Shown: positions 6,747-15,356 of the stretch, one piece after another
Layout: every line of letters starts with the position of its first letter
Position numbering within the stretch: position 1 is the stretch's first letter
Assembly (NCBI GenBank): GCA_012519845.1
Contig: JAAYPK010000102.1
Span: 1-64,000 of the forward strand
Direction of reading: 5' to 3'
Source of the DNA: Clostridiales bacterium
GTDB taxonomy: Bacteria; Bacillota; Clostridia; Clostridiales; Clostridiaceae
Length of the DNA stretch: 64,000 nucleotides
Position numbers and translations under genes: made by a program
Notes under the pieces: generated by a model
The model's input: the letters and a program-made list of their open reading frames with translations, nothing else
Told to the model about the DNA's origin: nothing
Database searches by the model: none

Positions 6747-8447
6747 TTATTTTTCTTCAACAGGTTTTCCCAGGAAATATGTTATTATGAAAAGCCCTAT
6801 AATAGCCACTGGTAACACTATATATACAGGCATTCCAAGTCCTACTGGTATGTATCCAAATAATACAGTAATTATTGCAACAAATATGCTATACCACATT
6901 TGAGTCCTTACATGTTCAATATGGTTACATCCTGCTCCCATTGAAGAAAGAATTGTAGTATCTGAAATTGGGGAACAATGATCACCAAAAATTGCTCCTG
7001 TTAATACAGCACTTGTACTCATTATTATGAAGGTCATATCAGGATTTATAGCATTTGCTAAAGGTATTGCAAGTGGCATTAAAATACCCATAGTTCCATA
7101 AGCCGTTCCTGTAGCAAAAGAAATCACTGCTCCTAGAATAAAAATAGTACTTGGTAATAAGAATTTAGGTAGCTTATCAGATAATATGTTTACTAAAAAT
7201 CCTGCAGTTCCTAATTCCTTTATTACTGAACTTAGTGACCATGCTAACAATAAAATAACTCCTGTAATTATTAATCCTTTCATTCCATCAATCCAAACAT
7301 CAATAGCTTCTGTAATAGTAAATATTTTTTTTCCTACTGCTAAAGCTATTGTAACTATGCTAGCAAATAAAGCTGATTGAAATAATGCTACTGATGCATC
7401 TGCATTACTAAAAGTCTGTTGAATTGAGCTAAATGAAAATGGGGAATTAATAATCATTTCTTTAACTATTATATCTTCTCCAGCCATTATTGCAGAATAT
7501 CCACTGTAATAAAAACTTAATAAAGCTGATATTATTAAAGTTCCTATTGGTATTATTGCATTCCAAATACTTAACTTTACCCCCGGCTTAACTTCTGCAT
7601 CTTCTAGTTCTTTCTTGCCAAGGTTAATATCACTTAACTTATTTTCACCTTTTCTCGCCATTATTTCTGCTTTTCTCATAGGTCCGAATTCCTTAAGTAA
7701 TAATACCGTAATTAAAACAAAGATTAATATTAAAATATTATAGAATCTATAAGGAATAGTTTGTAAAAAAATCCCAAAAGCATCAACATTTTCTCCTATG
7801 CTCGTAAAAGCATCATTAATTAATCCTACTTCTAATCCAACCCATGTAGAAATAACTGCAATTCCTGCTATAGGTGCAGCTGTAGCATCAATAATAAATG
7901 CTAATCTTTCTCTTGAAACTTTCATTTTATCTGCAACAGGCTTCATAATAGGACCTACAATTAAGGAATTAGCATAATCATCAAAAAATACGCAAATTCC
8001 AAGTAACCAAGTTACTATTTGAGTACTTCTTGGTGTCTTAGCCTTTTTAGCTAAAGCTTCAGCAACTGCTCTAGCTCCTCCCATTTTTGATACAAGATTT
8101 ATTACTCCCCCAATAACTAAAACTTGTAATAATATACCTGCATTCCATGGATCAGCTAACGAATTTAAACATATATGTACAAAATCTAAGAAACTATGGA
8201 TTATTGCATAAAAAAAATTTTGATTAGTTATTTGTAATATGAAACAACCTGAAAGTGCCCCTAAAAACAATGATATAACCACATTTTTTGTTACAAATGA
8301 TAAGATTATTGCAACTATTGGTGGGATAAGTGTTAAAATTCCTAAGTTATCATTATTATAAGATATATTACTTCCTCCAAAATTAAAGAAAATAATTGCA
8401 AAAATAATTACCAGTAATAATATTATTACCCTACTTTTTTTTCTCAT
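6747..8447 (-). CDS. NhaC-family Na+/H+ antiporter
   Basis: A 566-residue polytopic membrane protein, about 12 hydrophobic segments, of the NhaC antiporter superfamily (Pfam Na_H_antiporter). Diagnostic stretches are VFFDDYANSLIVGPIMKP in the middle and GDHCSPISDTTILSSMG near the C-terminus. Members exchange protons for Na+ or for small organic ions; because NhaC relatives include malate/lactate and amino-acid antiporters, the substrate is not certain. A GGAGG ribosome site precedes the ATG. It has its own promoter followed by a leader terminator (8472-8519), so expression may be controlled by antitermination. Confidence 0.85.
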   Translation of the reverse strand: MRKKSRVIILLLVIIFAIIFFNFGGSNISYNNDNLGILTLIPPIVAIILSFVTKNVVISLFLGALSGCFILQITNQNFFYAIIHSFLDFVHICLNSLADPWNAGILLQVLVIGGVINLVSKMGGARAVAEALAKKAKTPRSTQIVTWLLGICVFFDDYANSLIVGPIMKPVADKMKVSRERLAFIIDATAAPIAGIAVISTWVGLEVGLINDAFTSIGENVDAFGIFLQTIPYRFYNILILIFVLITVLLLKEFGPMRKAEIMARKGENKLSDINLGKKELEDAEVKPGVKLSIWNAIIPIGTLIISALLSFYYSGYSAIMAGEDIIVKEMIINSPFSFSSIQQTFSNADASVALFQSALFASIVTIALAVGKKIFTITEAIDVWIDGMKGLIITGVILLLAWSLSSVIKELGTAGFLVNILSDKLPKFLLPSTIFILGAVISFATGTAYGTMGILMPLAIPLANAINPDMTFIIMSTSAVLTGAIFGDHCSPISDTTILSSMGAGCNHIEHVRTQMWYSIFVAIITVLFGYIPVGLGMPVYIVLPVAIIGLFIITYFLGKPVEEK

Positions 8448-8471
8448 TTGTTCCTCCTTAGTCTGTCAATA

Positions 8472-8519
8472 AAAAAACATGGATGTATTAAAGTATAAAT
8501 AATATACTTTAATACATCC
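8472..8519 (-). terminator. Terminator in the nhaC-type leader
   Basis: A perfect 16-bp stem (8481-8496 with 8504-8519) is followed on the minus strand by a seven-T run. It sits between a consensus promoter (8548-8576) and the start codon at 8447, with only about 25 bases left for the ribosome site, so it lies inside the transcript of the downstream gene as well as ending ubiB transcription. Confidence 0.8.
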
Positions 8520-8547
8520 CCTATAAAATCTCAATATAACTTAGTTT

Positions 8548-8576
8548 ATTATACAATCTGCTTAAATTATTTTCAA
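8548..8576 (-). promoter_or_regulatory. Promoter of the nhaC-type gene
   Basis: TTGAAA (8576-8571) and TATAAT (8553-8548) with a 17-base spacer, starting just after the ubiB stop codon. The resulting leader is about 90 bases and contains the terminator. Confidence 0.65.
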
Positions 8577-8584
8577 GCACTTAA

Positions 8585-10198
8585 TTATTTATTATTTTTC
8601 TTATTAAATAATGGTTTAATCATATTATATAGTAATATAATCGCAAAAACTATAGCAATTATATACCCTACTATCCCCAACATAGAAAACCCATTATATT
8701 TAGGTCCTGCATTACTATTTATTATCAATGACGAAGAAATAATTAATGACGAAATAATAAGTCCTCCTGTTACCCTATTTACCATACCCTCAACTCTATC
8801 AATAACTTTATCAGTATTATTAATGACTAAATTCATCTTTGCTTTTCCGGAATTTAATTTATCTAAAGCTTCAATAGTCTTTGATGGCATTCTAGCACCA
8901 TCTCTAATTAACTGATAAAAAGATATTAACAATTCTTCTTTGTTTGTGCTTTTTAAGAATGACAATATACCTTTTGATTTAATATAATCACCTATAACTG
9001 CAATAATCTGAATTTCTGGATCTATTTTAGCTACTACCCCTTCCATTATCATTAAGCCCCTTACTAAAATTACTAATTCTCTTGGAAGTTGTATATTATT
9101 TTTTCTTGTTATATCAAATAGCTCCTGGATCATTGTTGCCATTTTTATATTTTTTAAGCTCGTGGATAAATATGTATCTACTAAATAAGATATATCTTCA
9201 TATAATTCACCCTTGCTGATTTTTCCTTTTTTTATTCCTATAGCCAATATGCATTCCACTAATTTATTCTTATCCTTTGTTGCAATACTAATAATTGCTA
9301 CATTTAACCATTCTTTTAATTCTTCACTTAGCTCTCCAATAATTCCAAAATCTATAAAGCATATTTTCCCATTATAAATTAATATATTTCCCGGATGAGG
9401 GTCAGCATGGAAAAAGCCATCATCAAAAATCTGTTTACAATAAGAAAGGGCTAATTTATTTGCAATTTCCTTTTGATTATACCCCTCTTCTTTAATTTTA
9501 TTTATATCTGTTATTTTAAATCCTGATATTTTTTCTAATACCAATACCTTTTCACTCCAAATTTCTTCAATTAAATCTGGAGCATAAATTACATTAGCAC
9601 CTTTATTATTTTCTTTAAATTTTAATATATTTTTACCTTCATAAATAAAGTCAAGTTCTTTTTCCGTTGTAACTTCAATTTCTTCAATAACTTCTACAGG
9701 ATTAATTATCTTTATATCTATACGACGACTTAAAAATTTAAAAATTCTTTTTAATATTGATATATCAAGTTTCATTTTTTCCAAAATATCTGGTCGTTGT
9801 ATTTTAACTACTACCTGACGCCCATCAAATAATGTTCCTTCATGCACTTGAGCAATGGATGCAGATGCTAATGGTATATCATTAAAATATCTAAAACATT
9901 CATCCATATTTTTATGAGTACTTTCTTCAAAAACTTGTTTTAGTCTTTCTTTTTCCTCTAAAATAACAGAATCTTGTAACTTAATTAATTCATTAATATA
10001 TTCTTCAGGCAAAATATCAGATCTAGTACTTAATATTTGCCCAATTTTAATAAAAGTCGGACCTAATGCTTCAAAGGCTTTTCTTAAATTAGCTGGTGAT
10101 TTTTTATTTACTTTCTTTGAACTTTCCATCATATAGCCAAATCCATAACTAGCAAATACTGATACAATTTCACGAAATCTTTCTGTTGATTTTTTCAT
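8585..10198 (-). CDS. UbiB/ABC1/AarF-family atypical kinase
   Basis: A 537-residue membrane-associated UbiB-family protein. The ADCK motifs are present: KIGQILSTRSDILP (KxGQ), ASIAQVH with a downstream VVVKIQRP lysine, and the metal loop FFHADPHPGN followed by IDFG. Two C-terminal membrane segments follow (about residues 483-500 and 508-530). In proteobacteria UbiB supports ubiquinone synthesis; clostridia lack ubiquinone, so the role here (ATPase acting on lipids?) is unknown. A GGGGTG site precedes the ATG. The pepP, phasin-like, ubiB order with tiny gaps indicates an operon, and phasin-like partners are common beside bacterial UbiB genes. Confidence 0.88.
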   Translation of the reverse strand: MKKSTERFREIVSVFASYGFGYMMESSKKVNKKSPANLRKAFEALGPTFIKIGQILSTRSDILPEEYINELIKLQDSVILEEKERLKQVFEESTHKNMDECFRYFNDIPLASASIAQVHEGTLFDGRQVVVKIQRPDILEKMKLDISILKRIFKFLSRRIDIKIINPVEVIEEIEVTTEKELDFIYEGKNILKFKENNKGANVIYAPDLIEEIWSEKVLVLEKISGFKITDINKIKEEGYNQKEIANKLALSYCKQIFDDGFFHADPHPGNILIYNGKICFIDFGIIGELSEELKEWLNVAIISIATKDKNKLVECILAIGIKKGKISKGELYEDISYLVDTYLSTSLKNIKMATMIQELFDITRKNNIQLPRELVILVRGLMIMEGVVAKIDPEIQIIAVIGDYIKSKGILSFLKSTNKEELLISFYQLIRDGARMPSKTIEALDKLNSGKAKMNLVINNTDKVIDRVEGMVNRVTGGLIISSLIISSSLIINSNAGPKYNGFSMLGIVGYIIAIVFAIILLYNMIKPLFNKKNNK

Positions 10199-10221
10199 GA
10201 ATTCACCCCAATTTAAGAATA

Positions 10222-10551
10222 TTAATTTTCAGATTCCTTTAATTTATCCTCAATTTTATCTAATCTATTTTTAATTTCTACAATATCTTTTTGTCTTTCA
10301 ATTTCAATTTCAGATAATACTTCTTTTAATGTTTCTTTTAAGCTATCTTTTGTTATTGGTTTAATATCTTCTAGTTTTTCTTTTCCCTTTTCCTCTATAT
10401 TTCTTTTTAGCTCAATTGATAATTCTTTTCCTTCTTCTACAGAAATTTTTCCTTTTTCAATAAGTTTCGTTATGACATCTCCAGCCTTCTCACATGTTAA
10501 TGCAGCAGTACCAATTCCTGCTAAAAATAAATCTCTTGCTTCTTTCTTCAT
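10222..10551 (-). CDS. Phasin-like coiled-coil protein
   Basis: A 109-residue, highly charged protein with an alanine/glycine-rich N-terminus (LFLAGIGTAALT) and a long predicted coiled coil from about residue 30 to the end. It matches the small phasin-like or PHA-regulator-like proteins often encoded next to ubiB. No enzyme motif is visible. The start codon follows the pepP stop after one base, with AAAGGAGAGG within the end of pepP, so translation is probably coupled. Function unknown; perhaps an interaction partner of the UbiB-type kinase at the membrane. Confidence 0.75.
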   Translation of the reverse strand: MKKEARDLFLAGIGTAALTCEKAGDVITKLIEKGKISVEEGKELSIELKRNIEEKGKEKLEDIKPITKDSLKETLKEVLSEIEIERQKDIVEIKNRLDKIEDKLKESEN

Positions 10552-10552
10552 A

Positions 10553-11806
10553 TTATCCTCTCCTTTTCATAAATTCTTCAATTTCATCAATTTCTTTTAT
10601 TATTCCCTTTGTAAGTACTTCTACCCCATTATTTTTTACTAATACAACATCTTCAATTCTTATCCCTATTGATTCTTCCTCAATATATATACCCGGTTCT
10701 ACAGTCCATACCATACCTTCTTTAAATTCTACATTTCTATCTGGATAATCTAAATCATGGGTATCTAATCCTAAACTATGTCCTATACTATGCCAGTAAT
10801 ATTTTGACACTTGACTTTCATCTTTAATTAATCCAAGTTTTATACATTCTTCTGCTATCCACTTTTTTGCTTTTTCATTTATTTCTCTGAATTTTATTCC
10901 TGGCTTAATTGAATCTATTACCTTTTTGTTTACCTGTAATACGGAAGAATATACTTCTTTTTGTCTTTCAGTAAATACACCATTAACAGGGAATGTTCTT
11001 GAAATATCTCCATTATAATAATTATATTGTGCCCCTAAATCAAATAAAATTAGATCCCCATCTTCTGCTACACAATTATTATCTACATAATGAAGAACAG
11101 TTGCATTTTTCCCTGCTGCTGCTATAGTTTTAAATGCATAATCCTTAATACCTTTACTTCTACAGGTAAATTCAAAATATGCTTCAAATTCATATTCTTT
11201 CATACCTGCTTTAGAATTAACCATAATATTTTTTATTCCATCAACAGTAATATCTATTGCCTTTTTTATATTGGTAATTTCCTCCTGTGATTTTACAAGT
11301 CTTAATGGAATAATATATGGTATTATATTCTTTACTATCACCTGCGGATATTTTTTTTTAATTTCATAAGCAAAATTTTCTTCTATGCTCTGTATATCAT
11401 TATATTCAGTTCTATCTAGCTCAAAATAAATATTGACATTATTTAATGACAATATATTTTTATTTATTTCATTTGGAAAGTCAGTTAATTTCTTAATATT
11501 CTTTATTCCTGAAATATCACTTGCTTCTGATTCTCTTATAGATTTCCCTATCCATCGTTCTTTTTCTTCATCTATTTCCTTAATAAATAATAGTTCTTCT
11601 GAAATATTATTTGATTTTTTCATTAAAAGTATAATATTTTCTTCATTAATCCCAGTAAAATAATAGAAATTTCTATTAGGGGTAAATTGATAATTCTCAT
11701 CTCCAGTCTTTTTAGGAGCTCTCCCTGAAAAAAAAACCGTTATGGAGTTATCCTCCATTTTATTCATTAATTTTTTTCTATTCCTTATAAAAACTTCTTT
11801 TTTCAT
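10553..11806 (-). CDS. pepP: Xaa-Pro aminopeptidase (M24B family)
   Basis: A 417-residue metallopeptidase that removes N-terminal residues preceding proline. It has the N-terminal aminopeptidase P domain (about residues 1-135, with FYYFTGI) and a C-terminal pita-bread domain with the metal ligands in LILFDLGA, GDISRTFPV, HSIGHSLGLDTHD, VEPGIYIEEE and IRIEDVVLV. ATG is preceded by AGGAAGTGG. It is the first gene of the group with the phasin-like gene and ubiB; the 11-base gap to the ABC permease upstream suggests continued cotranscription. Confidence 0.92.
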   Translation of the reverse strand: MKKEVFIRNRKKLMNKMEDNSITVFFSGRAPKKTGDENYQFTPNRNFYYFTGINEENIILLMKKSNNISEELLFIKEIDEEKERWIGKSIRESEASDISGIKNIKKLTDFPNEINKNILSLNNVNIYFELDRTEYNDIQSIEENFAYEIKKKYPQVIVKNIIPYIIPLRLVKSQEEITNIKKAIDITVDGIKNIMVNSKAGMKEYEFEAYFEFTCRSKGIKDYAFKTIAAAGKNATVLHYVDNNCVAEDGDLILFDLGAQYNYYNGDISRTFPVNGVFTERQKEVYSSVLQVNKKVIDSIKPGIKFREINEKAKKWIAEECIKLGLIKDESQVSKYYWHSIGHSLGLDTHDLDYPDRNVEFKEGMVWTVEPGIYIEEESIGIRIEDVVLVKNNGVEVLTKGIIKEIDEIEEFMKRRG

Positions 11807-11817
11807 TATTCCACTTC

Positions 11818-13446
11818 CTAATTATCATTATATATTTTTTCTGCTAATACTAATAATCTATTATAACAAAACCATATCATAAAAGTATTTACTAATAGTA
11901 TAATCAAAAACATAATAAGATAATGCACAAAAAATGATATTATTAATAAAATTATACCTATTACCATCATAATTACCATAATAATTACTGGTGAAAAGTT
12001 ATTTTTCATTAACGCTTTTTCATCTTCCCAATCTAATTTAGGTGATTTAAAATCTATAAATAATCCTATCATTGTAATTAAACCAACTGTAGTAATAATT
12101 ACAATAGCACTTAATATAAGTAAACCTGGCTTAATGCCTAAATAAATCATAAATGCTATTAATATTACAGTAATACTCTCATTAATAGCCAAAGAAGATA
12201 TTATCTTTGATTTAAGTTGATTCCTGTAATCTACTGGAATGTATTTTGAAATTATAAAATCTTTTCCTTCCCTAGATAAGGCACATATCCCTGCTCCTCC
12301 AGCTGATATAAATATTGCAGCAATAATAAATGATGCTGCCAAAACAATTCCATTTGTAGGCATGCTTTGAATAAAACCTTTTATTTCATCAATACTTCCA
12401 TTGGCAAAAAACATTACACCAAATATTGCCGGCATATATAATAACATGGCAACACTATTCATAAAGAATTGAGGTGTCCTAAAAATTATTTTTATATCTC
12501 TAAGTACAAGAGCTTTTATAGGGGAATTTCTCCTTAATAATTTACTTGTTTTGCCTTTATCTAATATGCTTTCTCTTTTACTATAAGATTCTGATATTCC
12601 TATTATGCCTTTAAAATATATCTTACCACTAATTATATAAAATATTCCATAGATACATATGCTAAGTACAATAGCTAATAGAATATATAGAAATCCACTT
12701 GCTTTGTCACTATTAACAAGAGCTATATTAATAAATTTATTAATTATCATATATCCACTTGCTTTTCCTATTAAACTGTTATCCCCTTCCCTTAGCGAAG
12801 TAACTAAATAATCCTCATTATTATCACCACTACCTTGCATAAAAAAATTAAAAACTACTACTAGTATTAATGATATACATCCTGATATCATCTTAAAGGC
12901 ATCTTTATGTTTTGATAGGTGGGTAAATCTCATTAGAATCATACTAACAATAGTTGCAACAACAATAGGCACTATTGGAATAATTATTATTGCTATTACC
13001 ATATAAAGATAATATAATATACCTCCACCTGACATAACTCCATAAACTGTTAAAGGTACTATTAACATAAATGAATATAGTAACATGTTAATATACACTG
13101 TAATAAACTTTCCAAAAATTATTTCATTAGGCTTAAAAGGTAAAGGTAATAATTGTTCTACATCATTTGAAAAATAAAAAATATTTAGTATTGTATATAC
13201 TCCAAAGAAAAATGTAATAAAGACTCCACTACTTAGTAACATTGCAATTATCATACCTTCTTGATTTACTAATTTAAGTGTTGGATAATACATGCCCACC
13301 ATAGCCGAAAAAGGTATCGATACTAGCATAATTAACAAGATCATTAATGCCATTTTTACAATAGGTTTCATTTTTCCATTAGAATTAAACATTTCATCTA
13401 GGGCATTTTTTACAAAATATTTAGTTAACGTTTTGGTTCTACTCAT
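11818..13446 (-). CDS. ABC transporter permease (large ABC-2-like exporter subunit)
   Basis: A 542-residue membrane protein with about 12 hydrophobic segments and a basic central loop (about residues 290-320). Its start codon lies inside the last codons of the ATPase gene (8-base overlap), which pairs the two as one transporter. The family is a putative ABC-2-type permease of clostridia without known substrate; export of a peptide or lipid-like compound is the usual guess. No catalytic motif is expected. Confidence 0.82.
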   Translation of the reverse strand: MSRTKTLTKYFVKNALDEMFNSNGKMKPIVKMALMILLIMLVSIPFSAMVGMYYPTLKLVNQEGMIIAMLLSSGVFITFFFGVYTILNIFYFSNDVEQLLPLPFKPNEIIFGKFITVYINMLLYSFMLIVPLTVYGVMSGGGILYYLYMVIAIIIIPIVPIVVATIVSMILMRFTHLSKHKDAFKMISGCISLILVVVFNFFMQGSGDNNEDYLVTSLREGDNSLIGKASGYMIINKFINIALVNSDKASGFLYILLAIVLSICIYGIFYIISGKIYFKGIIGISESYSKRESILDKGKTSKLLRRNSPIKALVLRDIKIIFRTPQFFMNSVAMLLYMPAIFGVMFFANGSIDEIKGFIQSMPTNGIVLAASFIIAAIFISAGGAGICALSREGKDFIISKYIPVDYRNQLKSKIISSLAINESITVILIAFMIYLGIKPGLLILSAIVIITTVGLITMIGLFIDFKSPKLDWEDEKALMKNNFSPVIIMVIMMVIGIILLIISFFVHYLIMFLIILLVNTFMIWFCYNRLLVLAEKIYNDN

Positions 13447-14164
13447 TGTTAGTTAACTCCAAGAACATTTCTTCTAATGACTCATTTTCTTTAAACTCAG
13501 TTCTCATATTTTCTAAGGTTCCATCGTAAATCAACTGCCCTTTGTTAATAATCGCAACCTTATCACATATTTTTTCTGCAACTTCAAGAACATGAGTGGA
13601 AAATAAAACGGTATTTCCCTCTGCTGCATGCTTTCTCATCATTTCCTTTAATATAAATGCTGATTTAGGATCTAATCCTGTCATTGGTTCATCTAAAATC
13701 CATACCTTAGGTTTATGAACTAAAACACCCATTAATATTATTTTTTGCCTCATTCCATGAGAGTAGCTTTGAATTTTATCACCTAAAGTTGATTTCATCT
13801 CAAATTGTTCTGCTAAATCCTCAATTCTTTCAATTCTTTCTTCTGAATCAACCTTATACACATCTGCCATAAAATTTAAATATTCCAAACCAGTTAATCT
13901 TAAAAACATATCAGGATTATCTGGCACATACCCAAATTGTTCCTTAGCTTCAACTGGTTCCCTTGAAATACTTATATCATTTATCTCAATATCTCCTATT
14001 GTTGGGGATATTATTCCTACTATCATCTTAATTGTAGTTGTTTTGCCTGCTCCATTCGGACCTAATAATCCATAAATCTCTCCATCTTTTATTTCTAAAT
14101 TTAAATTATCAACGGCTTTATTGATACCATTATAACTTTTGGTTACTTTTTCAATTTTTATCAT
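13439..14164 (-). CDS. ABC transporter ATP-binding protein
   Basis: A 241-residue ABC ATPase. Walker A GPNGAGKTT, Q-loop (EQFGYVPD), a signature region YSHGMRQK (in place of LSGGQ), Walker B VWILDEP, and the switch His in STHVLE are all visible. The start is taken as the ATG at 14164, after GGGAGG; the frame is open 10 codons further upstream but that part contains the ribosome site. It drives the overlapping permease. The C-terminal EEMFLEL tail resembles drug- or lantibiotic-export ATPases, which is weak evidence for an efflux role. Confidence 0.9.
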   Translation of the reverse strand: MIKIEKVTKSYNGINKAVDNLNLEIKDGEIYGLLGPNGAGKTTTIKMIVGIISPTIGDIEINDISISREPVEAKEQFGYVPDNPDMFLRLTGLEYLNFMADVYKVDSEERIERIEDLAEQFEMKSTLGDKIQSYSHGMRQKIILMGVLVHKPKVWILDEPMTGLDPKSAFILKEMMRKHAAEGNTVLFSTHVLEVAEKICDKVAIINKGQLIYDGTLENMRTEFKENESLEEMFLELTNNE

Positions 14165-14211
14165 ATCCTCATCCTCCCAATTACAATTATACATGAAATT
14201 TCTTCATAAAT

Positions 14212-14245
14212 AAAAGCCTTTTGGAAAATTTTCCAAAAGGCTTTT
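14212..14245 (-). terminator. Terminator after the CcpA-like gene
   Basis: A perfect 34-base palindrome beginning AAAAGCCTTTTGG, centred at 14228/14229, immediately after the regulator stop codon, with T-rich sequence on the exit side of both strands. Confidence 0.8.
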
Positions 14246-14254
14246 GTGAAGAAT

Positions 14255-15253
14255 TTATTTCGTACTATTTCTTTTTATTAGACTATAATCTAAAGTATAA
14301 TGGCCTTCTTCTAATTCCTTGTTATTTAATAATTTAATTAACATTCTCATAGCTACTGAACCCATATCATAACTTGGTTGAGATATTGTTGTTAACTTAG
14401 GATAAAATATTGATGCAATGTAATTATCATTAAATCCAATAACGCTTACATCCTCTGGAACTTTTATTCCGTTATCTCTTAACCCATTAATTACACCAAT
14501 TGCAATTTCATCAGATGCACATACAACTCCATTAAACTTTTTCTTACTTTTTATGAATTGCATTGCTGCATCATATCCACTTTTAACTCTAAGTGTATCA
14601 AAGAATACTAAATCTTCTTCTACTTTAATATTGGCATCCTTCATAGCATTCTCAAAACCTAAATATCTATCTCCCCAAGCATTTTTATTTTCTGCTTTCA
14701 CACCAACAAAAGCTAAATTTTTATTCCCATTATCAATTAAATACTTAGTTCCAGTATAGGAAGCCTTAACATTATCTATAGTAACACTTGGTAAAACCCC
14801 ATCTTTATCTCTGGTCTCAACAAGTATTGTCTTTAAATCTAATTCATTTATTAAATCTAATATTTCTTTATTAAGAGAACTACTCATGTATATTACACCA
14901 TCTACCATTTTCTCTCTTAATACTCTTAGATATTCTTTTTCTTTTTCTACATCAAAATCGGAATTACATAGAATAACATTGTAATCGTATATATTTGATA
15001 CATCCTCAGCCCCTCTTACAATGTCAGGATATAGTTGACTTGAAATATCAGGCACTAAAATTCCGATTGTCTTAGTTCTTTGGGTTTTTAAGCTTCTTGC
15101 AACTATGTTTGGTCTGTACCCTAATGTTTTTATAGCATCAAGTACTTTATTTTTAGTATCTTCATTAACAACATCTATATCGTTTAAAACCCTAGAAACA
15201 GTTGCAATTGACACCCCAGCTTCTTTAGCTACGTCCTTAATTGAAGTTGCCAT
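14255..15253 (-). CDS. ccpA: LacI-family regulator, CcpA-like
   Basis: A 332-residue LacI/GalR regulator. The N-terminal helix-turn-helix reads IKDVAKEAGVSIATVSRVLN, with the hinge helix RPNIVARSLKT, followed by a periplasmic-binding-like core (about residues 60-330). Length, the high HTH similarity and the isolated setting fit CcpA, the carbon catabolite regulator that binds cre sites with HPr-Ser-P. The start is set at the ATG at 15253, 8 bases after GGGAG, rather than an upstream GTG that overlaps the ribosome site. Other LacI paralogues of clostridia cannot be excluded without an alignment. Confidence 0.7.
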   Translation of the reverse strand: MATSIKDVAKEAGVSIATVSRVLNDIDVVNEDTKNKVLDAIKTLGYRPNIVARSLKTQRTKTIGILVPDISSQLYPDIVRGAEDVSNIYDYNVILCNSDFDVEKEKEYLRVLREKMVDGVIYMSSSLNKEILDLINELDLKTILVETRDKDGVLPSVTIDNVKASYTGTKYLIDNGNKNLAFVGVKAENKNAWGDRYLGFENAMKDANIKVEEDLVFFDTLRVKSGYDAAMQFIKSKKKFNGVVCASDEIAIGVINGLRDNGIKVPEDVSVIGFNDNYIASIFYPKLTTISQPSYDMGSVAMRMLIKLLNNKELEEGHYTLDYSLIKRNSTK

Positions 15254-15332
15254 CTTTATCACTCCCAGATTTTTATTTTTTTAATTAAATTATACATTTA
15301 TATATTCTCAAAAACAAGTAATTTAATGGAGT

Positions 15333-15353
15333 AAAGGGGGAAATCCCCCTTTT
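15333..15353 (-). terminator. Possible terminator after ileS
   Basis: AAAGGGGGA (15333-15341) can pair with TCCCCCTTT (15344-15352). The stem is GC-rich but the T run is short on the minus strand; it lies 4 bases after the ileS stop. Confidence 0.45.
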
Positions 15354-15356
15354 CTT

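Noticed and set aside
15263..15332. Regulatory element upstream of the CcpA-like gene
   Set aside because: Only a short AT-rich stretch before the ileS terminator is present; no clear promoter pair or operator could be supported.
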